Source of the DNA: Methylobacterium sp. J-068
GTDB lineage: Bacteria; Pseudomonadota; Alphaproteobacteria; Rhizobiales; Beijerinckiaceae
NCBI RefSeq assembly: GCF_022829445.1
Contig: NZ_JAKSXY010000095.1
Location: 62,001-126,000 of the forward strand
Length of the DNA: 64,000 nt
Direction of reading: 5' to 3'
The position numbers and the translations under genes are program-made. Below, piece by piece: positions 33,389 to 42,207 of this stretch; the first letter of the stretch is position 1; each line of letters opens with the position of its first letter. The notes under the pieces were generated by a model. The model ran no database searches, was not told where the DNA came from, and worked only from the letters and a program-made list of their open reading frames with translations.

Positions 33389-36300
33389 ATGGCAAAACCT
33401 CAGCCCAAAGCTCCCGCGCCAGCCCCGAAACCCCAGACGGCGCGCTTCGCCCTGCCGAAATCCGGGGCGCTGGCCCGGGCCCTCGACGCGCTGAAGCGCG
33501 GCGACAGCCCGACGCTCGCCAACGTGCCGGAGGGATTCGACGCGGTGGTCGTGGCGGACCTCGCCCGCGCGCTCAGCCGCGACGTCGAGGGACCGGCGGT
33601 GCTGGTCCACGTGGCGCGCGATTCCGGGCGCTCGGCCGCCTTCGTCAACGCCCTGAAGTTCGTCGCCCCCGAGATCGAGGCGATGAGCGTGCCGGCCTGG
33701 GACTGTCAGCCCTACGACCGGGTCTCGCCCAACGGCGCCATCGCGGCCCAGCGCATGACCGCCCTCTCGCGGCTCGCCCGCTCGCGCTCCTCGGAGGAGC
33801 AGCCGCGCATCCTCTGCACCACGGTCAACGCCCTGATTCAGCGGGTGCCTCCCCGGGAGAAGATCGCGGTGGAGACGTTCTCGGCGGCGATCGGCAACGT
33901 GGTGCCGATGGACACCGTGACCGCCTGGGTCGAGGCCAACGGATTTTTGCGCACGGGGACGGTGCGTGACACCGGTGAATATGCGGTGCGCGGCGGCATC
34001 CTCGACCTGTCGCCGCCCGGACTGCCGAACCCGATCCGCCTCGACTTCTTCGGCGACACCCTCGAATCGATCCGCGCCTTCGACCCCGAGACCCAGCGCA
34101 CCATCGGGCAGCTGCGCTCCCTCGACCTCGTGCCGATGAGCGAGGTGCAGCTCACCACCGAGACGATCCGGCGCTTCCGCCAGGGCTACGTCTCGAATTT
34201 CGGCGCGGCCACCCGCGACGACCGGCTCTACGAAACGATCAGCGAGGGCCGGCGCTACGCCGGCCTCGAGCATTGGATGCCGCTGTTCTACGACCGGCTG
34301 GACACGCTGTTCGACTACGTGGCGGGCGTGCCGATGGTCTTCGACGCGCAGGTGGACGAGGCGGCGGCCGAGCGCCTGACCCTGATCCGCGACTATTACG
34401 ACGCCCGCGCCGAGGCGATGAAGGCGCCCTCCCCGGGGGTCGCGCCCTACAAGCCGCTCAAGCCCTCCGCCCTCTACCTCACCCCGAACGAGTGGCGCGA
34501 CCGGGTGGCGGCGGCCTCGGTCGCCAGGCTCTCGCCCTTCTCCATGCCCGAGAGCCCGGAACGCGCCACCATCGATTGCGAGGGCCGCCAGGGCCGCAGC
34601 TTCGCGGCCGAGCGCGCGGAGGAATCCGCCAGCGTCTTCGACGCGGCGGTCGCGCACGTGCGGGACCTCCAGGGATCCGGTCATCACGTGATCCTGGGAT
34701 CCTGGTCCGACGGCTCGCGCGACCGGCTCTGCGCGGTGCTCGGCGACCACGGCCTCAAGAAGCCCGTCGCCATCAACACGCTGGCCGCCGTGAACGCGTT
34801 GAAGCGCGGCACCGACGTGGCGGTGGCGGTCTGGGGCCTGGAATCCGGGTTCGTCGTCGACCGGCTCGCGGTGATCTCGGAGGGCGACATCCTCGGCGAC
34901 CGGCTGGTGCGCCAGAAGCGCAAGGCCAAGCGCCCGCAGGACATCATCCTGGAGGTGCAGGCGCTCCAGCCCGGCGACCTCGTGGTCCATGCCGACCACG
35001 GCATCGGGCGCTTCGTCGGCCTCAAGACCGTGACGGCGGCGGGCGCCCCCCACGATTGCCTGGAGATCCAGTATGCCGGCGGCCTGCTGCTGCTCCCCGT
35101 TGAGAACATCGAGCTCCTGACGCGCTACGGCTCGGAGGACGCGGAGGTCGCCCTCGACCGTCTCGGCGGCGGCGCCTGGCAGGCCCGCAAGGCCAAGATG
35201 AAGAAGCGCATCCTCGAGATGGCCGGCCAGCTCATCCGGGTCGCGGCCGAGCGCTTCGTGCGCCAGGCCCCGCGCCTGCACGCGCCGGAGGGCCTCTACG
35301 ACGAGTTCGCGGCGCGCTTCGCCTTCAACGAGACCGAGGACCAGGCCAACGCCATCGACGCGGTGCTCACCGACCTCAACGCGGGCCGCCCGATGGACCG
35401 CCTCGTCTGCGGCGATGTCGGCTTCGGCAAGACCGAGGTGGCCCTGCGCGCCGCCTTCGCGGGCGCGCTCGGCGGCAAGCAGGTGGCGGTGGTGGTGCCC
35501 ACCACCCTCCTGGCGCGCCAGCACTACCGGACCTTCGCCGAGCGCTTCAAGGGGTTGCCCGTGGAGGTCGCCCAGATGTCGCGCTTCGTGTCCAACACCG
35601 AGATGAAGCGGGTGCGCGACGGGCTCGTCGCCGGCACCGTCGACATCGTGGTCGGCACCCACGCGCTGCTGGCCAAGGCCGTGGCCTTCAAGGATCTCGG
35701 CCTGATCATCGTCGACGAGGAGCAGCATTTCGGCGTCGCCCACAAGGAGCGCCTCAAGGCGCTCCAGGCGGATGTCCACGTGCTCACCCTGTCGGCGACG
35801 CCGATCCCGCGCACGCTGCAGCTCGCCATGACGGGGGTTCGCGAACTCTCGATCATCGCGACGCCGCCGGTGGACCGCCTGGCCGTGCGCACCTTCGTGA
35901 CGCCGTTCGATCCGCTCCTCATCCGCGAGGCCCTGCTGCGCGAGCGCTATCGCGGCGGGCAGTCCTTCTACGTGGTCCCGCGCATCGAGGATCTGGCCGA
36001 GGTCAAGCGCTTCCTCGACACCGAGATGCCCGAGACCAAGGTGGCGGTGGCCCACGGCCAGATGGCGGCGGGCCAGCTCGAGGACGTGATGACGGCCTTC
36101 TACGAGGGCAAGTTCGACGTGCTGCTCTCCACCACCATCGTCGAATCCGGCCTCGACATCCCCACCGCCAACACCCTCATCGTCCACCGGGCCGACATGT
36201 TCGGCCTCGCCCAGCTCTACCAGCTGCGCGGCCGCGTCGGGCGCGCCAAGGCCCGGGCCTACGCCCTGTTCACGACGCCGGCCAACCGCACCCTCACGGT

Positions 36301-36982
36301 GCAGGCGGAGAAGCGGCTCCAGGTGCTCCAGACCCTCGACACCCTGGGGGCGGGCTTCCAGCTCGCCTCCCACGACCTCGACATCCGGGGCGCCGGCAAT
36401 CTGCTCGGCGACGCCCAGTCGGGCCACATCAAGGAGGTCGGCTACGAACTCTACCAGCAGATGCTGGAGGACGCGGTCACCGCCCTGAAGGCCGGCATCG
36501 ACGAGCCGGTGGCGGAGGCCTGGTCGCCCACCATCGCGCTCGGCGCCCCCGTCACGATCCCGGAGGACTACGTCGAGGACCTCACCGTCCGCCTCGGGCT
36601 CTATCGCCGGCTCTCGACGCTGGAGAACGACGCCGAGATGGAGAGCTTCGGCGCCGAGCTCATCGACCGGTTCGGGCCGCTGCCTCCCGAGGTGGAGCAG
36701 CTCCTCAAGATCGTCACCATCAAGATTCTGTGCCGCGACACCAACGTGGAGAAGGTCGAGGCCGGGCCGAAGGGCGTCGTCGTGCATTTCCGCGACAAGG
36801 CCTTCGCCAACCCGCAGGGGCTGGTGACCTACGTGGCCGAGCAGGCCTCCTTCGCCAAGGTCCGCCCGGACATGAGCATCGTGTTCATCCGCGAGCTCGA
36901 CACCATCCCGGACCGCCTCAAGGTCACGACCACGATCCTGCGCAGCCTCTCGACCATCGCCCGGCGCAAGAAGGCCGCATAG
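33389..36982 (+). CDS. mfd: Transcription-repair coupling factor Mfd
   Basis: This 1197-residue protein removes stalled RNA polymerase and recruits UvrA. Regions in order are an N-terminal UvrB-homology part (to about residue 400), the RNA-polymerase-interacting CarD-like domain LQPGDLVVHADHGIGRFVGL near 530, and the RecG-like motor. In the motor, Walker A GDVGFGKTEVALRAAF starts at 675, the DEEQHFG box is near 776, SATPIPRTLQLAMTG follows, and LYQLRGRVGRAKARAYAL is motif VI. A TRCF C-terminal domain ends it. The ATG at 33389 (MAKPQPKAPAPAPK) gives normal length; the longer in-frame extension upstream is not family-like. Confidence 0.97.
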   Translation: MAKPQPKAPAPAPKPQTARFALPKSGALARALDALKRGDSPTLANVPEGFDAVVVADLARALSRDVEGPAVLVHVARDSGRSAAFVNALKFVAPEIEAMSVPAWDCQPYDRVSPNGAIAAQRMTALSRLARSRSSEEQPRILCTTVNALIQRVPPREKIAVETFSAAIGNVVPMDTVTAWVEANGFLRTGTVRDTGEYAVRGGILDLSPPGLPNPIRLDFFGDTLESIRAFDPETQRTIGQLRSLDLVPMSEVQLTTETIRRFRQGYVSNFGAATRDDRLYETISEGRRYAGLEHWMPLFYDRLDTLFDYVAGVPMVFDAQVDEAAAERLTLIRDYYDARAEAMKAPSPGVAPYKPLKPSALYLTPNEWRDRVAAASVARLSPFSMPESPERATIDCEGRQGRSFAAERAEESASVFDAAVAHVRDLQGSGHHVILGSWSDGSRDRLCAVLGDHGLKKPVAINTLAAVNALKRGTDVAVAVWGLESGFVVDRLAVISEGDILGDRLVRQKRKAKRPQDIILEVQALQPGDLVVHADHGIGRFVGLKTVTAAGAPHDCLEIQYAGGLLLLPVENIELLTRYGSEDAEVALDRLGGGAWQARKAKMKKRILEMAGQLIRVAAERFVRQAPRLHAPEGLYDEFAARFAFNETEDQANAIDAVLTDLNAGRPMDRLVCGDVGFGKTEVALRAAFAGALGGKQVAVVVPTTLLARQHYRTFAERFKGLPVEVAQMSRFVSNTEMKRVRDGLVAGTVDIVVGTHALLAKAVAFKDLGLIIVDEEQHFGVAHKERLKALQADVHVLTLSATPIPRTLQLAMTGVRELSIIATPPVDRLAVRTFVTPFDPLLIREALLRERYRGGQSFYVVPRIEDLAEVKRFLDTEMPETKVAVAHGQMAAGQLEDVMTAFYEGKFDVLLSTTIVESGLDIPTANTLIVHRADMFGLAQLYQLRGRVGRAKARAYALFTTPANRTLTVQAEKRLQVLQTLDTLGAGFQLASHDLDIRGAGNLLGDAQSGHIKEVGYELYQQMLEDAVTALKAGIDEPVAEAWSPTIALGAPVTIPEDYVEDLTVRLGLYRRLSTLENDAEMESFGAELIDRFGPLPPEVEQLLKIVTIKILCRDTNVEKVEAGPKGVVVHFRDKAFANPQGLVTYVAEQASFAKVRPDMSIVFIRELDTIPDRLKVTTTILRSLSTIARRKKAA

Positions 36983-37022
36983 GCGGGCGGCGCGATCTCC
37001 GAAACGCGAAGGGCTCGAAACG

Positions 37023-37054
37023 CGAAGGGGCGCGCCATCCGGCGCGCCCCTTCG
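37023..37054 (+). terminator. Intrinsic terminator after mfd
   Basis: CGAAGGGGCGCGCC at 37023-37036 pairs with 37041-37054 (14 bp, loop ATCC), about 40 nt after the mfd stop. It sits between mfd and the convergent gene ending at 37106. A direct repeat CGAAACGCGAAGGG precedes it. Confidence 0.7.
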
Positions 37055-37105
37055 AGAAAATCCTGCCGTGAAAACGGTTTGCGCCGCTCGGCTCGACCGT
37101 CGCTT

Positions 37106-37474
37106 TCAGAGATCGGGCTGATTGAGGACGTAGGGCCCGATCTGGCTCTGCAGGTCGATGAACGTGCCCGAACGGCGCGCCATCACCTCATCCACCACGA
37201 TCACGGGGATGCCGGCCTGGCGCATCTGCTCGCGCAGGCGCTCGGAGAGCTGGGCATGGGCCGGATCGCGGCGGGAGGAGGCCTGGAGCAGGATCGCGGC
37301 CGGGCGCGCGATCACCGCGAGCACGTCGTGCGCCGCCTCGAGGGATGCGGTGACGCTCGCGTAACCGAGCTCCGCGAGCTCGGCGGCGAGCGAATGATCG
37401 ATGGCACGGTGGCCATCGTCGACAACGAGAACTTGTTGCAGCGCACCCATGAGCATCAGTGCTAGCCCATCCAT
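37106..37474 (-). CDS. Pseudo-receiver (CheY-like) hypothetical protein
   Basis: The protein is about 122 residues with a receiver-like start VLVVDDGHRAIDHSLAAELA. The strand that should carry the phospho-acceptor Asp reads RPAAILLQASSRRD, so the Asp is missing; the later VIVVDEVMARR would be the fifth strand. It therefore looks like an unphosphorylated pseudo-receiver. The start is uncertain: ATG 37474 and GTG 37534 are both possible and neither has a good ribosome site. It is convergent with mfd. No output domain is present. Confidence 0.6.
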   Translation of the reverse strand: MDGLALMLMGALQQVLVVDDGHRAIDHSLAAELAELGYASVTASLEAAHDVLAVIARPAAILLQASSRRDPAHAQLSERLREQMRQAGIPVIVVDEVMARRSGTFIDLQSQIGPYVLNQPDL

Positions 37475-37747
37475 CGTCCCTTGGGAAGAGACCCGTGTGA
37501 CAACACACATGGAGGCGGTTGGTTCGCCGGCCACGTTCCGACGATGACCTTGCCGTTACACGTCTGACCGAAGGATGAACCGATTCGGTGCGTCGCATCA
37601 TCCGATCGGCGAAGGACCACCGACATCCGACGCAAGCCCCTGCGCCGGCCCGTCAATCCCGCCCGCCGCGCTGCGATCACGACGGAGCCGGCGCGCCGAC
37701 CCGGCCGGAATTCCGGACCCCGCTCGCGATGACGGGAGGATGACGCG

Positions 37748-39151
37748 TCAGGCGCGGCGGATCGCCAGGGTCCGGTCGTCCTCGACCCCGCTCGCGAAGG
37801 ACGAGGCCGTCCACGCATCGGCCATCTCGGGGATCGCGATATCGCGTTGCAGCGCCCCGGCGTGGCAGGCCCGGCCCCGGAAGGCGAGGCGTCCGTCGGC
37901 ATCCCGGCGCAGGGCCATGAGGGTCGAGAACAGCGGCCCGCGCTCGGGCTGGGTCAGCGTGAGGGCGACATCGTTGGCCTCACGCGCGCCGGTGAGCAGC
38001 GCGGTCTCGTCGAAGGCGACCACGTCCACGATCGGTCGGCTCGGCCGCGGGGTGAGCCAGCGCTGGCCGAGGCGGCCCGGGGCGCGGTGCGCGAGGACGA
38101 TGGAATCCAGGGTCCCGGGCAGGCGGCTGGCGGCGAGGTTCCGCTCCAGGGCGGCGGGCACGACGAGCCGGGTCGCGACGGGCCGTTCGAGGGCGGCGGC
38201 GAAGCTGCGCCCCTCGAAGACCGGCAGCGTCTCGACGCCGGCGCCCGCGACCAGGGCCGCTCCGAGGCCACTGACGAGGCCGCGCAGGTCGCTCTGCGGC
38301 AGCAGGTTGAGGATGCGGTCGCCCGGCAGCACGCGGGCGGTGACGAGGTAGACCGCGATGGCGGCGAGCAGCGCGTCGCCGCTGCGATGGACGGGCCGCG
38401 CCGGGTCGCCGGCCGCGAAGCTGATCAGGCCGCCGGGCCCGGCCGCGAAGGGGCCGCCTGCCTGGTCGAGGGCCATCGCATCGAGGTTGATCACCCCGTC
38501 CGGCACGTCCGGCCCGAAGGCGGCGAGGTAGCGAAGGCCGAAATAGCGCACGGCGACCCGGCACAGGCGCTCGGCCGGCGCGAGGGGTCCGAAACGGGTC
38601 TGGGTGATGACGGCGGGAAGGGCGGCCGCCTGCACGGCGGCGAGCAGCGCCTCCTCGTCGAGGCCGAGCGGAAGCAGGCAGGGGATGTGCCCGGCCGCCT
38701 CCACCGCGAGATAGGCGAGGAAGGTCTCGGAGCTGCCGGCCAGCGCGATGCCGATGCGGCTCGCGGGCGCCAGGCGCCAGGCGCGCAGGCCGTTGGCGAG
38801 CCGGGCGACGATCTCGGCGGCGGCCGCATAGGTCCAGGTGATGGCGGGCCGCCCGCTCCAGAGCGGCTTGTGCGACGGATCGACGAAGACGACGCGGTGG
38901 GGGTGGGCATGGGCCGTGGCCGCCAGCAGGGTGCAGAGGCGCTGCGCCCGGGGCGGCGCCCGAACGCCGTCCGGGCCTTCCGGCGCCGAACCTTGCGATG
39001 CCGACCCCTGAGTCACCGAACCTTGAGACACAGGACCTTGCGCGGCCGGGTGCCGCATCGGGCCGCCCGTCCCGGCCAGGGCCCCGACCCTGGACAGGGG
39101 AATCCCGGCGCGGACGGACTCGAGAAGATGGGCTGCTTGCTGCGCCGGCAC
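37748..39151 (-). CDS. Degenerate AMP-binding (adenylate-forming) family protein
   Basis: The protein is 467 residues. ITWTYAAAAEIVARLANGLR and SRIGIALAGSSETFLAYLAV match the N-terminal part of acyl-CoA synthetases. The P-loop that should read T-S-G-T-T-G is replaced by LISFAAGDPARPVHRSGDAL, and the last catalytic Lys region is not evident. Probably it has lost classical adenylation, or has a different use. It starts at GTG 39151 with GGGAG 9 nt upstream. A four-unit 15-bp repeat lies in the N-terminal coding region. There is no acyl carrier protein gene nearby. Confidence 0.65.
   Translation of the reverse strand: MPAQQAAHLLESVRAGIPLSRVGALAGTGGPMRHPAAQGPVSQGSVTQGSASQGSAPEGPDGVRAPPRAQRLCTLLAATAHAHPHRVVFVDPSHKPLWSGRPAITWTYAAAAEIVARLANGLRAWRLAPASRIGIALAGSSETFLAYLAVEAAGHIPCLLPLGLDEEALLAAVQAAALPAVITQTRFGPLAPAERLCRVAVRYFGLRYLAAFGPDVPDGVINLDAMALDQAGGPFAAGPGGLISFAAGDPARPVHRSGDALLAAIAVYLVTARVLPGDRILNLLPQSDLRGLVSGLGAALVAGAGVETLPVFEGRSFAAALERPVATRLVVPAALERNLAASRLPGTLDSIVLAHRAPGRLGQRWLTPRPSRPIVDVVAFDETALLTGAREANDVALTLTQPERGPLFSTLMALRRDADGRLAFRGRACHAGALQRDIAIPEMADAWTASSFASGVEDDRTLAIRRA
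38986..39045. repeat. Four tandem 15-bp repeats inside the adenylate-forming gene
   Basis: Units beginning CCGAACCTTG-, CCGACCCCTG-, CCGAACCTTG- and CAGGACCTTG- start at 38986, 39001, 39016 and 39031. They encode five-residue repeats of the type S-Q-G-S-x in a disordered N-terminal linker, and copy number could vary between strains. Confidence 0.7.
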
Positions 39152-39609
39152 GTGCGCTGACTCCCGCTACCCGTCGTTGATGAAGCCTTAGGGTTAAGCC
39201 GGCCTTAAGCGGCGGCGCCGGGCTCCGGTCGCGGTTCGCGCGCGACGCGCGACGGCAGCGGTGTCATGTCTTCGCCGCATTCGGGGGGAAAGCAGGCCGC
39301 CCAGTCGTTCGGGCGGGACTGCGCCGTCGACCGGTGCGGTCCGTGGGTTGCCGGGCGGGGGCGGAGGGTCTTCCGCCGCACCGGCACATTCCAGTCCGGT
39401 CATGGTCTCGACCCGAGGGAAATCTTTCGTCGAAGGGGACGATTTCGGCATGCCCGGCGCCTAGAAATCCGCCGGACCTTCGCCGGAACCTCGCTCCCAC
39501 GGCCGAAGCGCCCTTGAAGTCCGAACCGTTCGATGCGAATCCGCGCCCCAGCTTCGAGGCGCATCCCGCGAGCCGAATCCGTTACGCCGAATCCAAGGGG
39601 TCAGAGCTG
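39152..39609. other. Gene-free gap upstream of the IalB gene
   Basis: Only short shadow frames occur here. GGAAC at 39485 has no CGTT at the required spacing, so no EcfG promoter is called. No tRNA, repeat or riboswitch recognised. Confidence 0.5.
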
Positions 39610-40389
39610 ATGTTCTTCGCCAACCGTCCCGCGCGCCCGCTGCGTGCCGCCGCGTTCCTCGCCCTGGCGGGCCTCACCGGACTGGCGGGCCTTTCCGGAC
39701 CGGCCTTCGCGCAGCCCAAGGGCAAGGCCGCGCCGGCTCCGGCCGCGCCCGCCCCGGCCGCTCCGGCCGCCGCCCCGACGGGCGCGGCCCAGACCGGTCC
39801 CCAGATCGTCAACGTGAAGTCCGATCCGGCTCAGACGGAATGGACCAAGGTCTGCGGCAAGGACCAGGGCAGCAACACCGACGTCTGCTACACCACCCGC
39901 GACTTCGTCTCCGACCAGGGCCAGCCGGTTCTCGCCGTCGCCGTCTACGAGATGAAGAACCCCACCCAGAAGCAGGAAGTGCGCGTGGTGCGCTACCTGC
40001 TGCCCCTGGGCCTGCTGCTGCAGCCGGGCATCCGCTTCAGCATCGACGGCCAGCAGGCCACCCCGGGCAAGTTCGCGGTCTGCTTCCCCAACGGCTGTTT
40101 CGCGGAAGCCGGCAATGTCGGCCCCGAGCTCATCAACGCGATGAAGAAGGGCACCACCCTCAGCGTCAGCGTCCAGAACCAGACCCAGCGCGAGGTGACG
40201 TTCGCGGTGCCGATCGCCGGCTTCGGCAAGGCCTTCGACGGCCCGGCCATCGACCCGAAGGTGCTGGAAGAGCAGCAGAAGAAGCTCCAGGCCGAGCTGG
40301 AGAAGCGCAGCGAGGACATGCGCAAGAAGCTGGAGCAGCAGAACGCGGGCGGCGCCGCAGCCCCGGCGGCCACCCCGCCGAAGCCCTGA
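39610..40389 (+). CDS. IalB-family (invasion-associated locus B) exported protein
   Basis: This 259-residue periplasmic or envelope protein has a signal peptide ending near GPAFAQ, then an Ala/Pro-rich linker and the IalB domain (TEWTKVCGKDQGSNTDVCYT and FAVCFPNGCFAEAGNVGPEL); the two Cys pairs may form disulfides. The C-terminal tail is coiled-coil-like (VLEEQQKKLQAELEKRSEDM). IalB proteins aid invasion in Bartonella and are general envelope proteins in Hyphomicrobiales. AAGGGG precedes the ATG at 39610. A strong terminator follows. Confidence 0.9.
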   Translation: MFFANRPARPLRAAAFLALAGLTGLAGLSGPAFAQPKGKAAPAPAAPAPAAPAAAPTGAAQTGPQIVNVKSDPAQTEWTKVCGKDQGSNTDVCYTTRDFVSDQGQPVLAVAVYEMKNPTQKQEVRVVRYLLPLGLLLQPGIRFSIDGQQATPGKFAVCFPNGCFAEAGNVGPELINAMKKGTTLSVSVQNQTQREVTFAVPIAGFGKAFDGPAIDPKVLEEQQKKLQAELEKRSEDMRKKLEQQNAGGAAAPAATPPKP

Positions 40390-40465
40390 TCGGCGTCTCC
40401 GACCCCGCCCCGGCCGCTCCACGCGGCCGGGCTCCGAAGGGCGGGAAGAGGACCGGATACGAAAC

Positions 40466-40495
40466 AGGCCGGGGCGATTGCCCCGGCCTTTTTTT
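40466..40495 (+). terminator. Rho-independent terminator after the IalB gene
   Basis: AGGCCGGGGC at 40466-40475 pairs with GCCCCGGCCT at 40480-40489 (10 bp, loop GATT), followed by a run of seven T (40489-40495). It is the cleanest terminator in the window and lies just before the convergent hspQ stop at 40514. Confidence 0.9.
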
Positions 40496-40513
40496 ACGTC
40501 CGCCGCGCCGCCC

Positions 40514-40870
40514 TCAGTTCGCGTGGGCGGCGCCCCGCATCCGGTAGTGGCCGTCGGCGTCGCGCTCGAACACCTCCGGGATGCCGGTATGGCGCAGGGC
40601 CTCGCCCGAGGTGTCGGGCACGAGGTTCTGCTCGGAGACGTAGGCGACGTACTCGCTCTCCGCGTTCTCGGCCAGCAGATGGTAGAAGGGCTGGTCCTTG
40701 CGCGGACGAACCGCCTCGGGAATCGCCAGCCACCATTCCTCGGTGTTGTCGAACACCGGATCGATGTCGAAGACGATGCCACGGAACGGGTAGATGCGGT
40801 GGCGCACCACGGCACCGAGGCCGAACTTGGCGGTTCTCATCACGGAATCGGCGGTGATCGTGTCGGTCAT
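40514..40870 (-). CDS. hspQ: Heat-shock protein HspQ (hemimethylated-DNA-binding YccV fold)
   Basis: This 118-residue protein has AKFGLGAVVRHRIYPFRGIV then FDIDPVFDNTEEWW, the YccV/HspQ signature; PFYHLLAENAESEYVAYVSE continues the barrel. In E. coli HspQ tunes Lon and ClpP specificity and binds DnaA. The start at ATG 40870 (MTDTITADSV) gives the normal length; the longer in-frame ORF is not family-like. It lies 78 nt downstream of the CoA-ester lyase gene on the other side of no shared operon signal. A regulator site was not recognised. Confidence 0.92.
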   Translation of the reverse strand: MTDTITADSVMRTAKFGLGAVVRHRIYPFRGIVFDIDPVFDNTEEWWLAIPEAVRPRKDQPFYHLLAENAESEYVAYVSEQNLVPDTSGEALRHTGIPEVFERDADGHYRMRGAAHAN

Positions 40871-40948
40871 GATCGGGAAATAAGCCGCCTCGGCCCGGTT
40901 GTCATCGGCGGCGCGCCGCCGACGACAGGACGGGATCGCCAAAAAAGC

Positions 40949-42001
40949 TCAGGCCAGACCGTAGGTCCTGGCCAGTTCCGGGTCCTTCTCGGCGACGAGC
41001 CTGGCGAGATCGACGATGACCTTGGCCTGCTTCCAGGTGGCATCGTCCTGCATCTTGCCGTCGAGCATCACCGCGCCCGTGCCGTCCGGCATCGCCTCGA
41101 CGATCCGCACCGCGAAGGCGACCTCGGCCGGGTCGGGGGCGAAGACCCGCTTGGCGATGGCGACCTGGTTCGGGTGCAGGGTCCAGGCCCCGGCGCAGCC
41201 CATCAGGAAGGCGTTGCGGAACTGGGCCTCGCAGGCCTCGCCGTCCGAGAAGTCGCCGAAGGGGCCGTAGAAGGCCTTGAGACCGTTGGCCATGCAGGCA
41301 TCGACCATTTTCGCGATCGTGTAGTGCCAGAGGTCCTGCTGGGCGGAGGCCCGGGCGGCGCCGTCCTGGGTCGGGTCGGCGATCACGCGGTAATCCGGGT
41401 GGCCGCCGCCGACCCGGGTCGTCTTCATGCCGCGCGAGGCCGCGAGATCGGCGGGGCCGAGGCTCATGCCGTGCATGCGCGGCGAGGCGGAGGCGATGGC
41501 ATCGACGTTGGCCACACCCTCGGCGGTCTCCAGGATGGCGTGGACGAGGATCGGCTTCGTCACGCCGTGCCGCGCCTCGAGCTGGGCGAGCAGCTGGTCG
41601 ATGTAATGGATGTCCCACGGCCCCTCGACCTTGGGCACCATCACCACGTCGAGCTTGTCGCCGACGTTCGCGACGATCTCGAACAGGTCGTCGAGAATCC
41701 AAGGGCTGTTCAGGGCGTTGATGCGGGTCCACAGGCCGGTGCCGGTGGCGGCGAAATCCGTGGCCTGCGCCATGGCGACGAAGCCCTTGCGCGCGGCCTC
41801 CTTCTGATCGACGGGCACCGCGTCCTCGAGGTTGCCCAGCACCACGTCCACGGTGGCCGCGAGTTCGGGCACGCGGGCGCGCACCTTCTCATTGTGGGGC
41901 GGCACGAAGTGGATCATCCGCTCCAGCTTGACGGGAAGCTCGCGGAACGGCGCCGGTGCGCCGGTGGCGAGCGGCTGGAAGAAGCGGCGTGGCAGTTTCA
42001 T
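40949..42001 (-). CDS. HpcH/HpaI-family CoA-ester lyase (malyl-CoA lyase-like)
   Basis: This 350-residue TIM-barrel enzyme has [20 protein letters not shown], the acid residues for Mg/CoA-ester binding. [19 protein letters not shown] carries the catalytic Glu and [15 protein letters not shown] the Asp. The C-terminal cap [20 protein letters not shown] is as in malyl-/beta-methylmalyl-CoA lyases and their thioesterase paralogues. It is clearly diverged from the Mcl1 of the serine and ethylmalonyl-CoA cycles in Methylobacterium, so it may be the Mcl2-type paralogue. Substrates need assay. Minus strand, divergent from the patatin gene. Confidence 0.85.
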   Translation of the reverse strand: MKLPRRFFQPLATGAPAPFRELPVKLERMIHFVPPHNEKVRARVPELAATVDVVLGNLEDAVPVDQKEAARKGFVAMAQATDFAATGTGLWTRINALNSPWILDDLFEIVANVGDKLDVVMVPKVEGPWDIHYIDQLLAQLEARHGVTKPILVHAILETAEGVANVDAIASASPRMHGMSLGPADLAASRGMKTTRVGGGHPDYRVIADPTQDGAARASAQQDLWHYTIAKMVDACMANGLKAFYGPFGDFSDGEACEAQFRNAFLMGCAGAWTLHPNQVAIAKRVFAPDPAEVAFAVRIVEAMPDGTGAVMLDGKMQDDATWKQAKVIVDLARLVAEKDPELARTYGLA

Positions 42002-42134
42002 GGGCGTCTCTGGCTCCTGTTCTTCCGTGCGGTCGGGGTCTCGCCCCTGCGGTTAGTTCAAGCCCGGCCTCCTCGTAAAGGTGTGCAAGCGCACGCAAAC
42101 CATTTGCCCTCGAACCGGAACGGGCGTTTGCTTC

Positions 42135-42159
42135 GGAACGCGGGTCGCCCCGTCACGTT
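42135..42159 (+). promoter_or_regulatory. sigma-EcfG promoter of the patatin gene
   Basis: GGAAC at 42135-42139 and CGTT at 42156-42159 are separated by 16 nt. The -10 element ends 48 nt before the patatin ATG at 42208. The rest of 42002-42207 contains a weak near-palindrome GTGTGC-N4-GCACGC at 42081-42096. Confidence 0.7.
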
Positions 42160-42207
42160 TTTACGGTCGAGGGGGGGCACCTCAACCAGACACGAAGGAC
42201 GGACCTC

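Noticed and set aside
33320..36787. 1155-codon antisense frame across mfd
   Set aside because: It mirrors mfd on the opposite strand, is His/Glu/Arg-rich without domains, and arises from GC-rich codon bias.
37505..37539. EcfG promoter for the pseudo-receiver gene
   Set aside because: GTTCC (minus-strand GGAAC) occurs at 37535, but no AACG lies at the required distance.
39485..39510. EcfG promoter for the IalB gene
   Set aside because: GGAAC is present, but no CGTT follows at 16-17 nt.
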